This document shows positions 16,027-24,577 of a DNA stretch of 32,537 nucleotides, piece by piece. Source of the DNA: Propionispira raffinosivorans DSM 20765. Its GTDB lineage: Bacteria; Bacillota; Negativicutes; Selenomonadales; Selenomonadaceae. Every line of letters starts with the position of its first letter. The first letter of the stretch is position 1. The stretch lies in NCBI RefSeq assembly GCF_000381065.1, contig NZ_KB905871.1, positions 1 through 32,537 of the forward strand, written 5' to 3'. The position numbers and the translations under genes were made by a program. Under the pieces are notes generated by a model. It ran no database searches and was not told the DNA's origin. It was given only the letters and a program-made list of their open reading frames with translations.

Positions 16027-16614
16027 TTACATGGCAATTCGCAGCACGTTATCAAAAAAATTACTGCCACCAGACTTCTTGATTTTTTTCTCTGGAGATA
16101 AAACTTTCATTTTTTCAATCACAACTTGATACAAGGAATCTTCTACACTTCCAGGTACAATATTTTCCCAATTTGCATCAAGATATGGTTTTTGGACGAG
16201 ATCGTTTGTGGGGCGTCCAGCAATTTCGGCTTCGCATAATAACTGAATCTGTTTTTTTGCTGGACGAAGATAATAATGTTCTAAAATATAAGTTTGCGGA
16301 TAATGATAAGCTGTATCTTGTGGTTCAACGAGCTTAACCCAAACATCAATTAGCTGTTCATCATCACGATAGGGACAGGCAATTCGCTGTGCCGTCTTCA
16401 CATCTAAATAATACGTATAGGTCTCATCCGCAAAAATCTGGACAAAGCGATCTGTCACCACCGTATCTTTTTTATCCGAGCTCGCTTTTTCAGCCGATAA
16501 ACCACTACTGGAAGCATCAACTGGCTTTGAAGCCGGTAACGGTGGTTGTGCCGCTTGACAAACAGCTGCAAAAGACAACCATATGGCAAAAAATAAGAAA
16601 TAACGTTTTAACAT
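16027..16614 (-). CDS. small exported protein of unknown function
   Basis: I do not recognise a family. The 195-residue product starts at ATG 16614, six bases after GGAGGGG, with a clear Sec signal peptide (MLKRYF, hydrophobic core to about residue 18, likely cleavage in CQA-AQP near 21). A Pro/Ser/Lys-rich linker (about 22-45) follows, then a beta-rich globular part with VTDRFVQIFADETYTYYLDV and LEHYYLRP-type stretches, two cysteines and a basic C-terminus. This pattern resembles small secreted Negativicutes proteins that follow noc or parB-like genes, but that is only an impression. It lies 34 bp downstream of noc on the same strand and likely shares its transcript. Confidence 0.8.
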   Translation of the reverse strand: MLKRYFLFFAIWLSFAAVCQAAQPPLPASKPVDASSSGLSAEKASSDKKDTVVTDRFVQIFADETYTYYLDVKTAQRIACPYRDDEQLIDVWVKLVEPQDTAYHYPQTYILEHYYLRPAKKQIQLLCEAEIAGRPTNDLVQKPYLDANWENIVPGSVEDSLYQVVIEKMKVLSPEKKIKKSGGSNFFDNVLRIAM

Positions 16615-16648
16615 AAAAATCCCCTCCACATTTAAACAAATACAAAGA

Positions 16649-17605
16649 CTATTTTTTCTTGTGTTTTGGAATGATCATCTTCACCGTAATATACTCTTCT
16701 GACTGTTCTTGCTGAACCTTCACTTTCAAACCAGACTGCTTCATCTGATCAACAACTTGGTTTATTGTATTAAGGAAAATCCTCACATCGCGCACAATTC
16801 TTACAACATTTTTACGAGAAACTTTCGGCGTTATTTCCTGGGAAATTTCCTCTAACATGTCTTGAATCAAAAGTTCTGTATCGCGTACATTTAGTGATTT
16901 TTCAATAATCACCAGCAAAGCTTCCTGCTGTTTCGCTTCATCTGGTAATTTTAAAAGAGCCCGCGCATGACGTTCCGTAAGTTTTGCATCACATAACTCA
17001 GTCCGAATTTGTATACTTAATTTCAATAGACGTAATTTATTAGCAATCGTTGACTGACTTTTTCCCATACGTTTAGCAAGTTCTTCTTGTGTAAACCCAA
17101 ATTTATGTAAAAGTTGAGAAAAACCTTCTGCCTCTTCAAGAAAATGCAAATCTTCTCTCTGCAAATTTTCAATCATAGCAATTTCAGCCATTTCAGTATC
17201 ATTTAATGTTTTTACAATAACCGGAACTTCTGTAAGTTTTGCCATTTTAGAAGCACGTAGCCTGCGTTCACCAGCTACAAGCTCATACCCTAAACCCTTT
17301 TTCCTCACTAAAAGCGGTTGGATGACACCAAACGATTGAATTGATGCCGCTAAATCTTGTAACGCCTCAAGCTGAAACGTCTTACGTGGTTGAAATGGAT
17401 TAGGAATAATTTGTGTAATATCTAAAAATTGTACATTGTTCCTAGTGTCGCTTTCCTGCTGCAATTCGGCTGAAGTATCAACAGCGGCAACAGTTAGCGG
17501 CAAAGCTTTTTCAATTACCGCAACATCAGCTTGTGTCACAGTATTTTCAGCCTGAGTTTTGGATGTATCAGAACCTATTCCAAACAATCTGGCTAAACCT
17601 TTCAT
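16649..17605 (-). CDS. noc: Noc-type nucleoid occlusion protein (ParB paralogue)
   Basis: This 318-residue protein is a second ParB-family CTPase: GERRLRA (112-118), ENLQRED (146-152) and helix-turn-helix GKSQSTIANKLRLLK (181-195). At the three family specificity positions (Caulobacter ParB 173/179/184) it has Gln184, Lys190 and Lys195, the Noc combination, where the ParB at 3133 has Arg, Phe and Asn. The N-terminus MKGLARLFGIG is an amphipathic helix like the membrane-targeting segment of Bacillus Noc. Position next to rsmG is also the classical noc location. Noc protects the chromosome by hindering FtsZ near the nucleoid. A 13/14 match to the Noc palindrome lies within the gene itself. Confidence 0.92.
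   Translation of the reverse strand: MKGLARLFGIGSDTSKTQAENTVTQADVAVIEKALPLTVAAVDTSAELQQESDTRNNVQFLDITQIIPNPFQPRKTFQLEALQDLAASIQSFGVIQPLLVRKKGLGYELVAGERRLRASKMAKLTEVPVIVKTLNDTEMAEIAMIENLQREDLHFLEEAEGFSQLLHKFGFTQEELAKRMGKSQSTIANKLRLLKLSIQIRTELCDAKLTERHARALLKLPDEAKQQEALLVIIEKSLNVRDTELLIQDMLEEISQEITPKVSRKNVVRIVRDVRIFLNTINQVVDQMKQSGLKVKVQQEQSEEYITVKMIIPKHKKK
16833..16846. promoter_or_regulatory. candidate Noc-binding site inside noc
   Basis: ATTTCCTGGGAAAT differs at one base from the Bacillus Noc consensus palindrome ATTTCCCGGGAAAT. Prediction by sequence match only. Confidence 0.6.
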
Positions 17606-17678
17606 TCACCCACCCCTATATCTATAACATGATTTGAAAATTGATTCATTTAGTTAGTTCGTTTCCTACTCAAGAAAA

Positions 17679-17702
17679 CCCTTTTTCTTACTAAGAAAGG
17701 GG
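17679..17702 (-). terminator. possible terminator overlapping the rsmG stop
   Basis: On the minus strand CCCCTTTCTTAG and TAAGAAAAAGGG pair imperfectly, followed by TTTTC. The stem contains the rsmG stop codon. It would separate mnmE-mnmG-rsmG from noc. Confidence 0.5.
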
Positions 17703-18410
17703 ACTTTTTTCTGGGGTACCTGCTTTACGCGGATAAACCGTTGGCGTCTTCTTGATTTTTTTTATATAAAGCACCGCCCTAATATCATCAAGTCCAGGCA
17801 ATTTCACAGGGACAATTTTTTCAAGCTTTCCGCCAAGGATTGCAATTACCCTATTTGCCTCATCCACTTCATCTGCATACTGCATACCCTTAAGTGCCAC
17901 AAAATATCCCCCAATTTTTACAAATGGCAGACAATATTCACATAAAACAGTCAATCTAGCCACGGCTCTTGAAACAGCAACATCAAACTGTTCCCGATAC
18001 TGTTTTTGCCTGGCCCCTTCTTCCGCACGAGCATGAATGATGGTTGTGTTTTCTAATTTGAGTTCATCGACTACGCACTGCAAAAATTTTACTCGTTTAT
18101 TTAAAGAATCCAATAAAGTCAAATCTAAATCAGCTTGAAAAATTTTAAGCGGCAAACCAGGAAAACCAGCGCCTGTACCAACATCAATAATATGTGCTCC
18201 AGCAAAAAATACAGTCTGATCAAAACAGCTGATAGAATCAATCATATGTTTGACAGCTACCTGATCTGGCTGTGTAATCGCCGTAAGATTAACCTGCTGA
18301 TTCCACTTGATCAGTAAATCAAAATATTTATTATAAGCCTCCGCTTGATTTTGTGTCAGCGATAACTGATAGAGAGCTGCCGCGTTACTTAACTCTTCAC
18401 TAAAAATCAT
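17691..18410 (-). CDS. rsmG: 16S rRNA (guanine-527-N7)-methyltransferase RsmG
   Basis: This 239-residue SAM-dependent enzyme methylates G527 in 16S rRNA; its loss is a known route to low-level streptomycin resistance. The SAM-binding loop [17 protein letters not shown] (about 74-90) is intact, as are [18 protein letters not shown] and DVAVSRAVA. Its ATG overlaps the mnmG stop (ATGA) and GGAGGAATAAG inside mnmG is its ribosome site, so translation is coupled. The last 15 residues are a basic, Pro-rich tail. Confidence 0.96.
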   Translation of the reverse strand: MIFSEELSNAAALYQLSLTQNQAEAYNKYFDLLIKWNQQVNLTAITQPDQVAVKHMIDSISCFDQTVFFAGAHIIDVGTGAGFPGLPLKIFQADLDLTLLDSLNKRVKFLQCVVDELKLENTTIIHARAEEGARQKQYREQFDVAVSRAVARLTVLCEYCLPFVKIGGYFVALKGMQYADEVDEANRVIAILGGKLEKIVPVKLPGLDDIRAVLYIKKIKKTPTVYPRKAGTPEKSPLS

Positions 18411-20287
18411 CTTATTCCTCCACTACGGCGATTTTGTTCAAGATACACCAGTAGAATTGAAATATCTGCTGGAGATACTCCTGAAATACGACTGGCCTGT
18501 CCGATCGACCGCGGTTTAATAAAGCTCAATTTTTCACGCGCCTCATCCCGTAAACTAGGCACAATCGCATAGTCAATACTTTCAGGAAGCAATTTTTCTT
18601 CTAATTTTTCGGTCCGTTCGACTTGTTCTAATTGTTTTTTTATATAACCTTCATACCAAACCATAATTTCTAGTTGATTTTTGACCTCCGCTGAAACAGC
18701 GGGCAGCTCAAATTGACTTTGCACCAAATCATAGGATAATTCCGTACGTTTCAGTAAATCATATAGCGAAGTTGTGGTACGAATATCCGAGGATCCGATC
18801 GCCTGTAGTTTAAGTAACGTTTCTTTATTCGGGTTTATTTTTATATTTTTCAATAAAATCAAGGTTTCTTCAATACTCTGCCTTTTTTCACTAAATCTTG
18901 CATACCGTTCATCCGAGACAAGACCTACACGTCTACCTTTTTCTGTTAAGCGCAAATCCGCATTATCCTGCCGCAGCAGTAAGCGATATTCAGCCCGCGA
19001 AGTCATAATTCGATACGGTTCATGTGTCCCCTTCGTTACAAGATCATCAATTAAAACACCGATATAAGCATCCGAACGTTTCAAAATAAGTGGTTCTTGA
19101 TCTGTCACAAGCATAGCAGCATTAATACCAGCAATCAGCCCCTGCGCAGCAGCTTCTTCATAACCAGATGTCCCATTAGCCTGTCCAGCCGAAAAAAATC
19201 CATGGATTTTTTTAAATTCTAACGACAATTTAAGTTGAAGTGGATCTACGCAGTCATATTCGATTGCGTAACCCGGTCTCATAATCTGAACATTTTCCAG
19301 ACCAGGAATTGTTTTCAAAAATTTCATTTGCACATCAATCGGTAAACTTGTGGACATCCCTTGCACATACATTTCTTCTGTATTTAAGCCTTCTGGTTCA
19401 AGAAATAACTGATGCTTTTCCTTATCGGGAAAGCGAACAATTTTTGTCTCAATCGAAGGACAATAACGCGGACCAATACCTTCTATCATTCCATTGGCCA
19501 TTGGTGCGCGATCTAAATTATCCCGAATAACCTGATGAGTCTGTTCATTCGTATACGTAAGCCAGCAGGGCACTTGTTCCCGCGTCGTAATATCACTCAT
19601 AAATGAAAAATTGTGGGCCTCCTCATCTCCTGGCTGAATAATCATCTTTGAAAAATCCAACGTACGTCGATCAACACGTGCTGGTGTCCCCGTCTTGAAA
19701 CGCATCAGCTCTACACCTAAGTTTTGCAATGATGAAGATAATTTTTCAGCTGCTCGCTGCCCATTTGGTCCACCAGTATAACTATTTTCACCAAGAATTA
19801 TTTTCCCGCGTAAATACGTACCAGATGCCAAAATTGCTGCACGACAATAATAAATTTCACCAGTTTCAATTTGAATACCTTGAATCGTATCATTTTCGAC
19901 TAGCAATTTTTCCACCAATAATTGTTTCACGTCAAGATTTTGTTGAGTCTCACACGTTTCCTTCATCGTAAATTGATACAGTTTTTTATCTGCCTGTGCT
20001 CTGAGTGCGTGCACAGCCGGTCCTTTTCCTGTATTGAGCATACGATATTGAATACATGTTTTATCTGCATTCAACCCCATCTCACCGCCCAGTGCATCGA
20101 GTTCACGTACTAAGTGCCCCTTCGCTGGACCACCAACTGATGGGTTACATGGCATCATCGCAATATTATCCATATTTAACGTCGTAAGCAATGTCTTACA
20201 ACCAATCCGAGCTGATGCCAAGGCAGCTTCCACTCCGGCATGACCAGCTCCGATGACAATGACATCATATTTCCCTGCAACAAACAC
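18407..20287 (-). CDS. mnmG: tRNA uridine 5-carboxymethylaminomethyl modification enzyme MnmG (GidA)
   Basis: This 626-residue FAD protein works with MnmE to install cmnm5 on wobble uridine 34. Landmarks are [18 protein letters not shown] (FAD binding), GMNADKT-type LGLNADKTC (here MGLNADKT), [20 protein letters not shown] and the C-terminal [18 protein letters not shown]. The frame extends further upstream with two ATGs, but AAGGAG lies nine bases before GTG 20287 and directly against ATG 20296; starting at GTG gives [15 protein letters not shown], as in homologues. It sits 20 bp behind mnmE. Confidence 0.95.
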   Translation of the reverse strand: MFVAGKYDVIVIGAGHAGVEAALASARIGCKTLLTTLNMDNIAMMPCNPSVGGPAKGHLVRELDALGGEMGLNADKTCIQYRMLNTGKGPAVHALRAQADKKLYQFTMKETCETQQNLDVKQLLVEKLLVENDTIQGIQIETGEIYYCRAAILASGTYLRGKIILGENSYTGGPNGQRAAEKLSSSLQNLGVELMRFKTGTPARVDRRTLDFSKMIIQPGDEEAHNFSFMSDITTREQVPCWLTYTNEQTHQVIRDNLDRAPMANGMIEGIGPRYCPSIETKIVRFPDKEKHQLFLEPEGLNTEEMYVQGMSTSLPIDVQMKFLKTIPGLENVQIMRPGYAIEYDCVDPLQLKLSLEFKKIHGFFSAGQANGTSGYEEAAAQGLIAGINAAMLVTDQEPLILKRSDAYIGVLIDDLVTKGTHEPYRIMTSRAEYRLLLRQDNADLRLTEKGRRVGLVSDERYARFSEKRQSIEETLILLKNIKINPNKETLLKLQAIGSSDIRTTTSLYDLLKRTELSYDLVQSQFELPAVSAEVKNQLEIMVWYEGYIKKQLEQVERTEKLEEKLLPESIDYAIVPSLRDEAREKLSFIKPRSIGQASRISGVSPADISILLVYLEQNRRSGGIR

Positions 20288-20307
20288 AAAATACATCTCC
20301 TTATAAA

Positions 20308-21690
20308 CTATTTTCCAATACAAAATTGACTGAAAATCTGATCAATGATATCTTCACCGACCGTATCACCTGTAATTTCCCCCAATTTTTCCCATGCAGA
20401 ACGCAGATCAATCACAATAAAATCGGGTGACATTTCACGATGTATTGTCTGCAGTGCTTCCTCAAGATGTTCATCGGTTTGGCGCAAAGCCTCGATTTGA
20501 CGAACATTATTCACAAAAGCACCTTCTTCAGCTTGCACTTGCCCACTATAGACCATATCCACAATCGCTGTTTCAAGTTCAGGTAAGCCAGCTTCCGAGA
20601 TAGTCGAAATTTCTATTATTTTATGATTTGGCAGAACAGATTTAATATATGCAATATCTAATTTCGCTGCCAAATCATTTTTATTGATAAGAATCAAGGC
20701 TTCTTTGTTTGCAAGTAATGCCAAGATTTGTTTATCCTCACTAGATATTTCCCGGGAAAAATCAAACAAAGCTAAAACAAGATCAGCTCGTTCAATATAG
20801 CTACATGCTTTTTCCACCCCAAGTTGTTCAACGATATCTTCCGTTTCACGAATTCCCGCTGTATCAATGATTTTAAGCGGAACACCACCAATATTAGCAT
20901 ATTCTTCTATAATATCACGCGTTGTACCTGGGATATCAGTTACAATCGCTCGATTTTCATTCAATAATAAATTCAAAAGACTAGATTTTCCAACATTTGG
21001 TTTACCAATAATTGCTGTTTCCAAACCTTCGCGTAAAATACGTCCCGTTTTCCCTGTTTTTAATAGTTTAACCAGCTCTTCCCGCAAAATAAGGATATTG
21101 TCTCTTACTTCATCTGTTGCAACTTCATCAATATCATCTTCAGGAAAATCGATGGCTGCTTCTAAGTGAGCAATCATTTCCAAAATCTGATGCCGATACT
21201 CACGAATTTTATCAGAAAAGCATCCCTCTAACTGCCCCACAGCCATACGCAAAGAGGCATCCGTTTTAGAACGAATAATATCCATGACTGCCTGTGCCTG
21301 TGATAAATCAAGTCGTCCATTTAAAAAAGCCCTTTTCGTAAATTCACCAGGTTCTGCTAAGCGTGCTCCTGCCTTAAAAGTCAATTCTAAAATTCTTCGC
21401 AACGGCAGGCTACCGCCATGACAATGAATTTCTACAACATCTTCGCGCGTATAAGAATGCGGTGCATACATTGGAATGCATAAAACTTCATCTATAATGG
21501 TTGAATTCACCGGGTCAATCACACTACCATATGTTGCTTGATGTGAAATAATATCTCTCATTGGCAGATGATTTTTAGCTTGAAATATCTTACTAGCAAT
21601 GTCGACAGCCTGCTTACCGCTAATGCGAATAATTCCAATACCCCCTTCACCCACCGCAGTTGCAATAGCACTAATTGTATCAATTTGCAT
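20308..21690 (-). CDS. mnmE: tRNA modification GTPase MnmE (TrmE)
   Basis: This 460-residue protein has the N-terminal tetrahydrofolate-binding domain (about 1-118, starting [22 protein letters not shown]), the helical domain, an inserted potassium-activated G domain with [11 protein letters not shown], the G2 segment GTTRD, DTAGIRE and NKND, and the invariant C-terminal CIGK. It partners MnmG. AGGTGAT lies ahead of the ATG. The gene begins a new transcription unit: two terminator-like hairpins separate it from jag. A near-consensus Noc palindrome falls within its G domain. Confidence 0.97.
   Translation of the reverse strand: MQIDTISAIATAVGEGGIGIIRISGKQAVDIASKIFQAKNHLPMRDIISHQATYGSVIDPVNSTIIDEVLCIPMYAPHSYTREDVVEIHCHGGSLPLRRILELTFKAGARLAEPGEFTKRAFLNGRLDLSQAQAVMDIIRSKTDASLRMAVGQLEGCFSDKIREYRHQILEMIAHLEAAIDFPEDDIDEVATDEVRDNILILREELVKLLKTGKTGRILREGLETAIIGKPNVGKSSLLNLLLNENRAIVTDIPGTTRDIIEEYANIGGVPLKIIDTAGIRETEDIVEQLGVEKACSYIERADLVLALFDFSREISSEDKQILALLANKEALILINKNDLAAKLDIAYIKSVLPNHKIIEISTISEAGLPELETAIVDMVYSGQVQAEEGAFVNNVRQIEALRQTDEHLEEALQTIHREMSPDFIVIDLRSAWEKLGEITGDTVGEDIIDQIFSQFCIGK
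20747..20760. promoter_or_regulatory. candidate Noc-binding site inside mnmE
   Basis: ATTTCCCGGGAAAA matches the Noc consensus ATTTCCCGGGAAAT at 13 of 14 positions, including the whole TTTCCCGGGAAA core. Confidence 0.65.
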
Positions 21691-21834
21691 TGTTTTATCA
21701 CCTATAATACCCTTTCATTCTTATTCAAAACAGATCTACAAAATAAAGTTATATCCGTTCAATCTATTATTTTATATCATAGCAGATTAAATAAATAAAG
21801 TCATGAAACCGTAGATAAAATTCAACAAAAAAAT

Positions 21835-21868
21835 AGAGCCATCCCAAATAAAAATTTGAGACAGCCCT
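21835..21868 (-). terminator. hairpin upstream of mnmE
   Basis: On the minus strand AGGGCTGTCTCAAAT and ATTTGGGATGGCTCT pair with several G-T wobbles, followed by ATTTTTTTG. A second terminator-like structure behind jag; the GGGCTGTCTC motif also resembles ends of some insertion sequences, so a remnant is possible. The 297-bp gap 21691-21987 holds nothing else recognisable. Confidence 0.65.
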
Positions 21869-21956
21869 TTCACAGTTCTCTCGTCGTCCAATATATCACA
21901 TGTTACAGTATGGATACACAAAAATCAAGCACTCTGCAAAAAATACTATAATCAAT

Positions 21957-21984
21957 AAAAAAGCACGCCATAAGCCGCCTTTTT
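21957..21984 (-). terminator. jag terminator
   Basis: On the minus strand AAAAAGGCGGC-TTAT-GGCGTGCTTTTTT forms an imperfect stem ending in a T-run, a few bases after the jag stop. It closes the rpmH-rnpA-yidD-yidC-jag unit. Confidence 0.65.
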
Positions 21985-21987
21985 ATT

Positions 21988-22620
21988 TCAATTATTCCTC
22001 ACAGCAATTACAACTTTTCGATAAGGCTCTTCACCGTCACTATAAGTCATAATCCGATTATTATCCTGTAATGCAGTGTGTATAATCTTACGTTCATGAC
22101 GATTCATCGGCTCAAGAACAATTTTTTCTCCAGAACGCCGTACCTTATCAGCCAGACGCATCGCTAAACGACATAGAGTTTCCTCTCGACGTTTCCGATA
22201 ATCTTCTACATCAATAATTATTCTAATTTTTTCTTCGCTCAAATCACGATTTGCTGCTAAATTTGTTAGATACTGTAACGCATCTAATGTTTGACCATGT
22301 TTACCGATTAAAATTCCCAAATCATTTCCTTTGAGATTAAAGATATAATGATCTTCTTTTGCGGCTTGTTGAATTTCAACAGCAAGTTTCATCGATGAAA
22401 AAATCTTATGCAAAAAATCAAGTGCAACCTCAACCGGAGTCAATTTTTTTACAGTTACCTTTACCTTTGCAAGTTTAGCACCAATGAGACCAAAAAAACC
22501 GTTGGTTGGTTCTACCATAACTTCATAATCAACACGGTCTTTGGTTAAATTAAGTTCCGCCAGTGCCGAATTCAGCGCTTCTTCAATAGTCTTACCGGTT
22601 TTTTCAACTGCAGCAGCCAT
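21988..22620 (-). CDS. jag: Jag / KhpB RNA-binding protein
   Basis: A 210-residue protein with an N-terminal Jag domain (about 1-58, with the GFFGLIGAK motif), a KH domain with GKHG at 106-109, and an R3H domain (about 145-207, NRHERKIIH with R174 and H175). In streptococci this protein (EloR/KhpB) works with KhpA in control of cell elongation and RNA binding. The ribosome site GGGAGG lies in the last codons of yidC, 2 bp upstream, so the two genes are translationally linked. Confidence 0.95.
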   Translation of the reverse strand: MAAAVEKTGKTIEEALNSALAELNLTKDRVDYEVMVEPTNGFFGLIGAKLAKVKVTVKKLTPVEVALDFLHKIFSSMKLAVEIQQAAKEDHYIFNLKGNDLGILIGKHGQTLDALQYLTNLAANRDLSEEKIRIIIDVEDYRKRREETLCRLAMRLADKVRRSGEKIVLEPMNRHERKIIHTALQDNNRIMTYSDGEEPYRKVVIAVRNN

Positions 22621-22622
22621 TG

Positions 22623-23276
22623 TTAAGCAGCCTCCCTTTTTATAGTGTTTTCACCACGATACATCCACCATTGCTGTAAAATCTGCATAAGATTACTGAT
22701 AACCCAGTAAATAACAAGTCCAGAAGGGAAGGTACAGCTAATCCAGCCAATAAATAAAGGCATAAAGATCATCATCATTTTTGTCTGTTGATTCATTTCT
22801 GCCGACGTTTGTTTTTGTTGAACAAACGTGGTCAGGGCAGACAAAACAGGTAAGATGTAAAATGGGTCTGCATCCGATAAACTAGACATCCACAAAAATT
22901 GCGGATCACCGACATAATTAAAGTCTCGAAGCGCATAAAACATTCCCATCAAAATCGGCATCTGAGCAATAAGCGGCAAACAACCAGCCAATGGATTTAC
23001 ACCGGATTCTTTATATAGTTTTGCCATTTCTTTTTGTAGTACGTCCGGATTTTTTTTATGCTTTTCTTGCAGCTTTTTCATTTCCGGCTGCATATCCTGC
23101 ATTGCCTTCATTGATTTCACTTGTTTTACCGTTAATGGATAAAGTAATAATTTAATGACAATAGTCATTAAAATAATTGCCAATCCATAATTTTCTAAAC
23201 CAATGGTTCCACTGATATGATAGAAAAATTCTAAAATGCTTTGCAGAAAACCTATCAGCATATCGAATATAAACAA
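22623..23276 (-). CDS. yidC: YidC/Oxa1 membrane protein insertase
   Basis: This 217-residue, five-helix-type insertase places proteins in the membrane with or without SecYEG. The conserved core (about 25-205) includes MTIVIKLLLYPLTVKQ, a charged cytoplasmic loop (MQPEMKKLQEKHKKN), NPLAGCLPLIAQMPI and PSGLVIYW. The positive charge in the groove is Lys42 where Bacillus SpoIIIJ has an essential arginine; a conservative change also common in clostridial homologues. No lipoprotein signal is present, so it is shorter than Bacillus versions. It sits between yidD and jag in the standard order. Confidence 0.95.
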   Translation of the reverse strand: MFIFDMLIGFLQSILEFFYHISGTIGLENYGLAIILMTIVIKLLLYPLTVKQVKSMKAMQDMQPEMKKLQEKHKKNPDVLQKEMAKLYKESGVNPLAGCLPLIAQMPILMGMFYALRDFNYVGDPQFLWMSSLSDADPFYILPVLSALTTFVQQKQTSAEMNQQTKMMMIFMPLFIGWISCTFPSGLVIYWVISNLMQILQQWWMYRGENTIKREAA

Positions 23277-23305
23277 AATCTCACATCCTCAACTTGTTAT
23301 CTCTA

Positions 23306-23515
23306 TTACTTCACAGGGTCATAACCGCCTGCATGAAAAGGATGACATCGTAAAATTCGTTTTACGGCCATCCAGCCACCACGCCGTGCCCCGTATTTTT
23401 CAATTGCAATTAACGCATACTCCGAACAAGTCGGGATAAAACGACAAGACGGCGGTTTTAGCGGAGAAATACCAATCCGATAAAATGTTACCAAAAAAAT
23501 AAATATCCGTTTCAT
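23306..23515 (-). CDS. yidD: membrane protein insertion efficiency factor YidD
   Basis: This 69-residue protein has an N-terminal amphipathic or membrane-associated segment, then the family signatures [30 protein letters not shown] and [13 protein letters not shown]. The frame stays open upstream through the rnpA end, but ATG 23515 follows GAGGCGG and gives the normal length. It assists YidC-dependent insertion. Confidence 0.94.
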   Translation of the reverse strand: MKRIFIFLVTFYRIGISPLKPPSCRFIPTCSEYALIAIEKYGARRGGWMAVKRILRCHPFHAGGYDPVK

Positions 23516-23528
23516 TTTAATCCGCCTC

Positions 23529-23873
23529 TTATTCCAAAATACGAGCTTTTTTACATAAATCTTTAAAAGCTCGTTCAACGACTGCACATTTAACAGTCGT
23601 AGCAGCTTTTCTGCCAACTAACAATAAATTATGTTTCGTTTTTAATTGATTTTGATTCAATCTGTACGTTTCTCTAAGCAGACGCTTTAAACGGTTTCGT
23701 GTAACAGCATTGCCAAGTCGCTTACCGGCTGCAAAACCAACTTTGCTCTGCGGTTCTTTTACAGATAAGACATACAAAACCATATACCTGTTTGCATATG
23801 ATTTTCCATATCGATAAACACTTTGAAATTCTCTGTTTTTCCGCAGAATTTTCTGCTTGGATAATTTATACAT
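23529..23873 (-). CDS. rnpA: ribonuclease P protein component
   Basis: A 114-residue, strongly basic protein that binds the RNase P RNA and the 5' leader of pre-tRNA. The diagnostic [10 protein letters not shown] (59-68) and [14 protein letters not shown] are present, with [10 protein letters not shown] near the N-terminus. It follows rpmH after a hairpin, the conserved arrangement. Confidence 0.96.
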   Translation of the reverse strand: MYKLSKQKILRKNREFQSVYRYGKSYANRYMVLYVLSVKEPQSKVGFAAGKRLGNAVTRNRLKRLLRETYRLNQNQLKTKHNLLLVGRKAATTVKCAVVERAFKDLCKKARILE

Positions 23874-23905
23874 AATGGATCCTCATTCCGCCAAATGGAA
23901 AAAAT

Positions 23906-23923
23906 AGGTCACCGGAGTGACCT
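23906..23923 (-). terminator. hairpin between rpmH and rnpA
   Basis: AGGTCAC-4 nt-GTGACCT, followed on the minus strand by ATTTTTT. It probably terminates part of the rpmH transcripts, setting a high rpmH to rnpA ratio. Confidence 0.85.
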
Positions 23924-23927
23924 AATA

Positions 23928-24062
23928 TTATGCAGATAATTTTTTTCTGCCTCTAACACGTCTTCTTTTTAAAACGAGACGACCACCTTGGGTCTTCATG
24001 CGTTCACGAAAACCATGCGTTCTTTTTCTCCAGAGCGTATTTGGTTGATAAGTACGTTTCAT
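23928..24062 (-). CDS. rpmH: 50S ribosomal protein L34
   Basis: A 44-residue, extremely basic protein read from ATG 24062 to TAA 23928: it opens [18 protein letters not shown] and ends [12 protein letters not shown], the L34 standard. AAGGAGGTG precedes the start. It is the first gene of the leftward origin operon, about 515 bp from dnaA, and is driven by a consensus promoter. Confidence 0.98.
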   Translation of the reverse strand: MKRTYQPNTLWRKRTHGFRERMKTQGGRLVLKRRRVRGRKKLSA

Positions 24063-24151
24063 ATCTCAAGCACCTCCTTGCCACAATACAAAAAACAATC
24101 GAATAAAGTTAAAATCACTATGCCTATTTATCACAAATTTTAACTATAAAA

Positions 24152-24180
24152 ATTATAGACTACATAGCCGCTAGTGTCAA
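24152..24180 (-). promoter_or_regulatory. rpmH operon promoter
   Basis: On the minus strand TTGACA (24180-24175), 17 bp, TATAAT (24157-24152): perfect match to the sigma-A consensus and spacing, as expected for a ribosomal-protein gene. Confidence 0.93.
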
Positions 24181-24199
24181 GAAAATTAAGGTGCATATA

Positions 24200-24530
24200 A
24201 ACATAAAACTGTGGATATTTCTCGATCTTTTCTTTATTTTCTTTAAATACCTGTTGATAACTTCGCTCTATTTTGGTAATATATCTTTAGCTAGTTGTCC
24301 ACATTTTCTACAACTGTTGCCATTTTATACCGAAAAGCTTTGATTTATTAACAAAATTTAACACTTATCCACAATTTTATCCACAGCTGTAAAAACAATT
24401 GCCAATCCTAGTGAATACAAAGCTTCGTGAAAATATTTTTTTCCGATTTTGTATTTTTTTTCGCCTTTTTTCCGTTTTTCTTTAATAAGATATCCACACC
24501 TGTGTATAAAATTGTGGATATCTTATTAAG
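24200..24530. other. oriC, dnaA-upstream DnaA-box cluster
   Basis: Two perfect DnaA boxes TTATCCACA stand in tandem at 24365-24373 and 24377-24385. One-mismatch boxes are at 24210-24218 (TGTGGATAT), 24252-24260 (TGTTGATAA), 24295-24303 (TTGTCCACA), 24490-24498 (ATATCCACA), 24501-24509 (TGTGTATAA) and 24513-24521 (TGTGGATAT). The last three sit in or between the arms of a 17-bp inverted repeat just ahead of dnaA, and could repress its promoter when DnaA is bound. This is the dnaA-promoter half of a bipartite Firmicutes origin. Confidence 0.9.
24482..24529. repeat. 17-bp inverted repeat carrying DnaA boxes, upstream of dnaA
   Basis: TTAATAAGATATCCACA (24482-24498) and its perfect complement TGTGGATATCTTATTAA (24513-24529) flank a 14-nt centre that itself contains TGTGTATAA. 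Each arm contains one DnaA-box-like 9-mer. Confidence 0.9.
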
Positions 24531-24577
24531 ATGTTAATAAATATTGTTTATATCTCGTTTTAGAAAGGATTTTCTCT

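Noticed and set aside
16558..16614. Lipoprotein signal in the exported protein (Cys near residue 19)
   Set aside because: The residues before the cysteine (Ala-Ala-Val) do not fit a lipobox, which needs a small residue at -1; a normal signal peptide cleavage just after it fits better.
16649..17605. Second ParB acting at parS
   Set aside because: The recognition residues Gln/Lys/Lys and the amphipathic N-terminus point to Noc, with a different target palindrome.
19923..19938. TGTTTCACGTCAAGAT in mnmG as a fourth parS
   Set aside because: Only the left half matches; the right half has CAAGAT in place of GAAACA, so ParB binding is unlikely.
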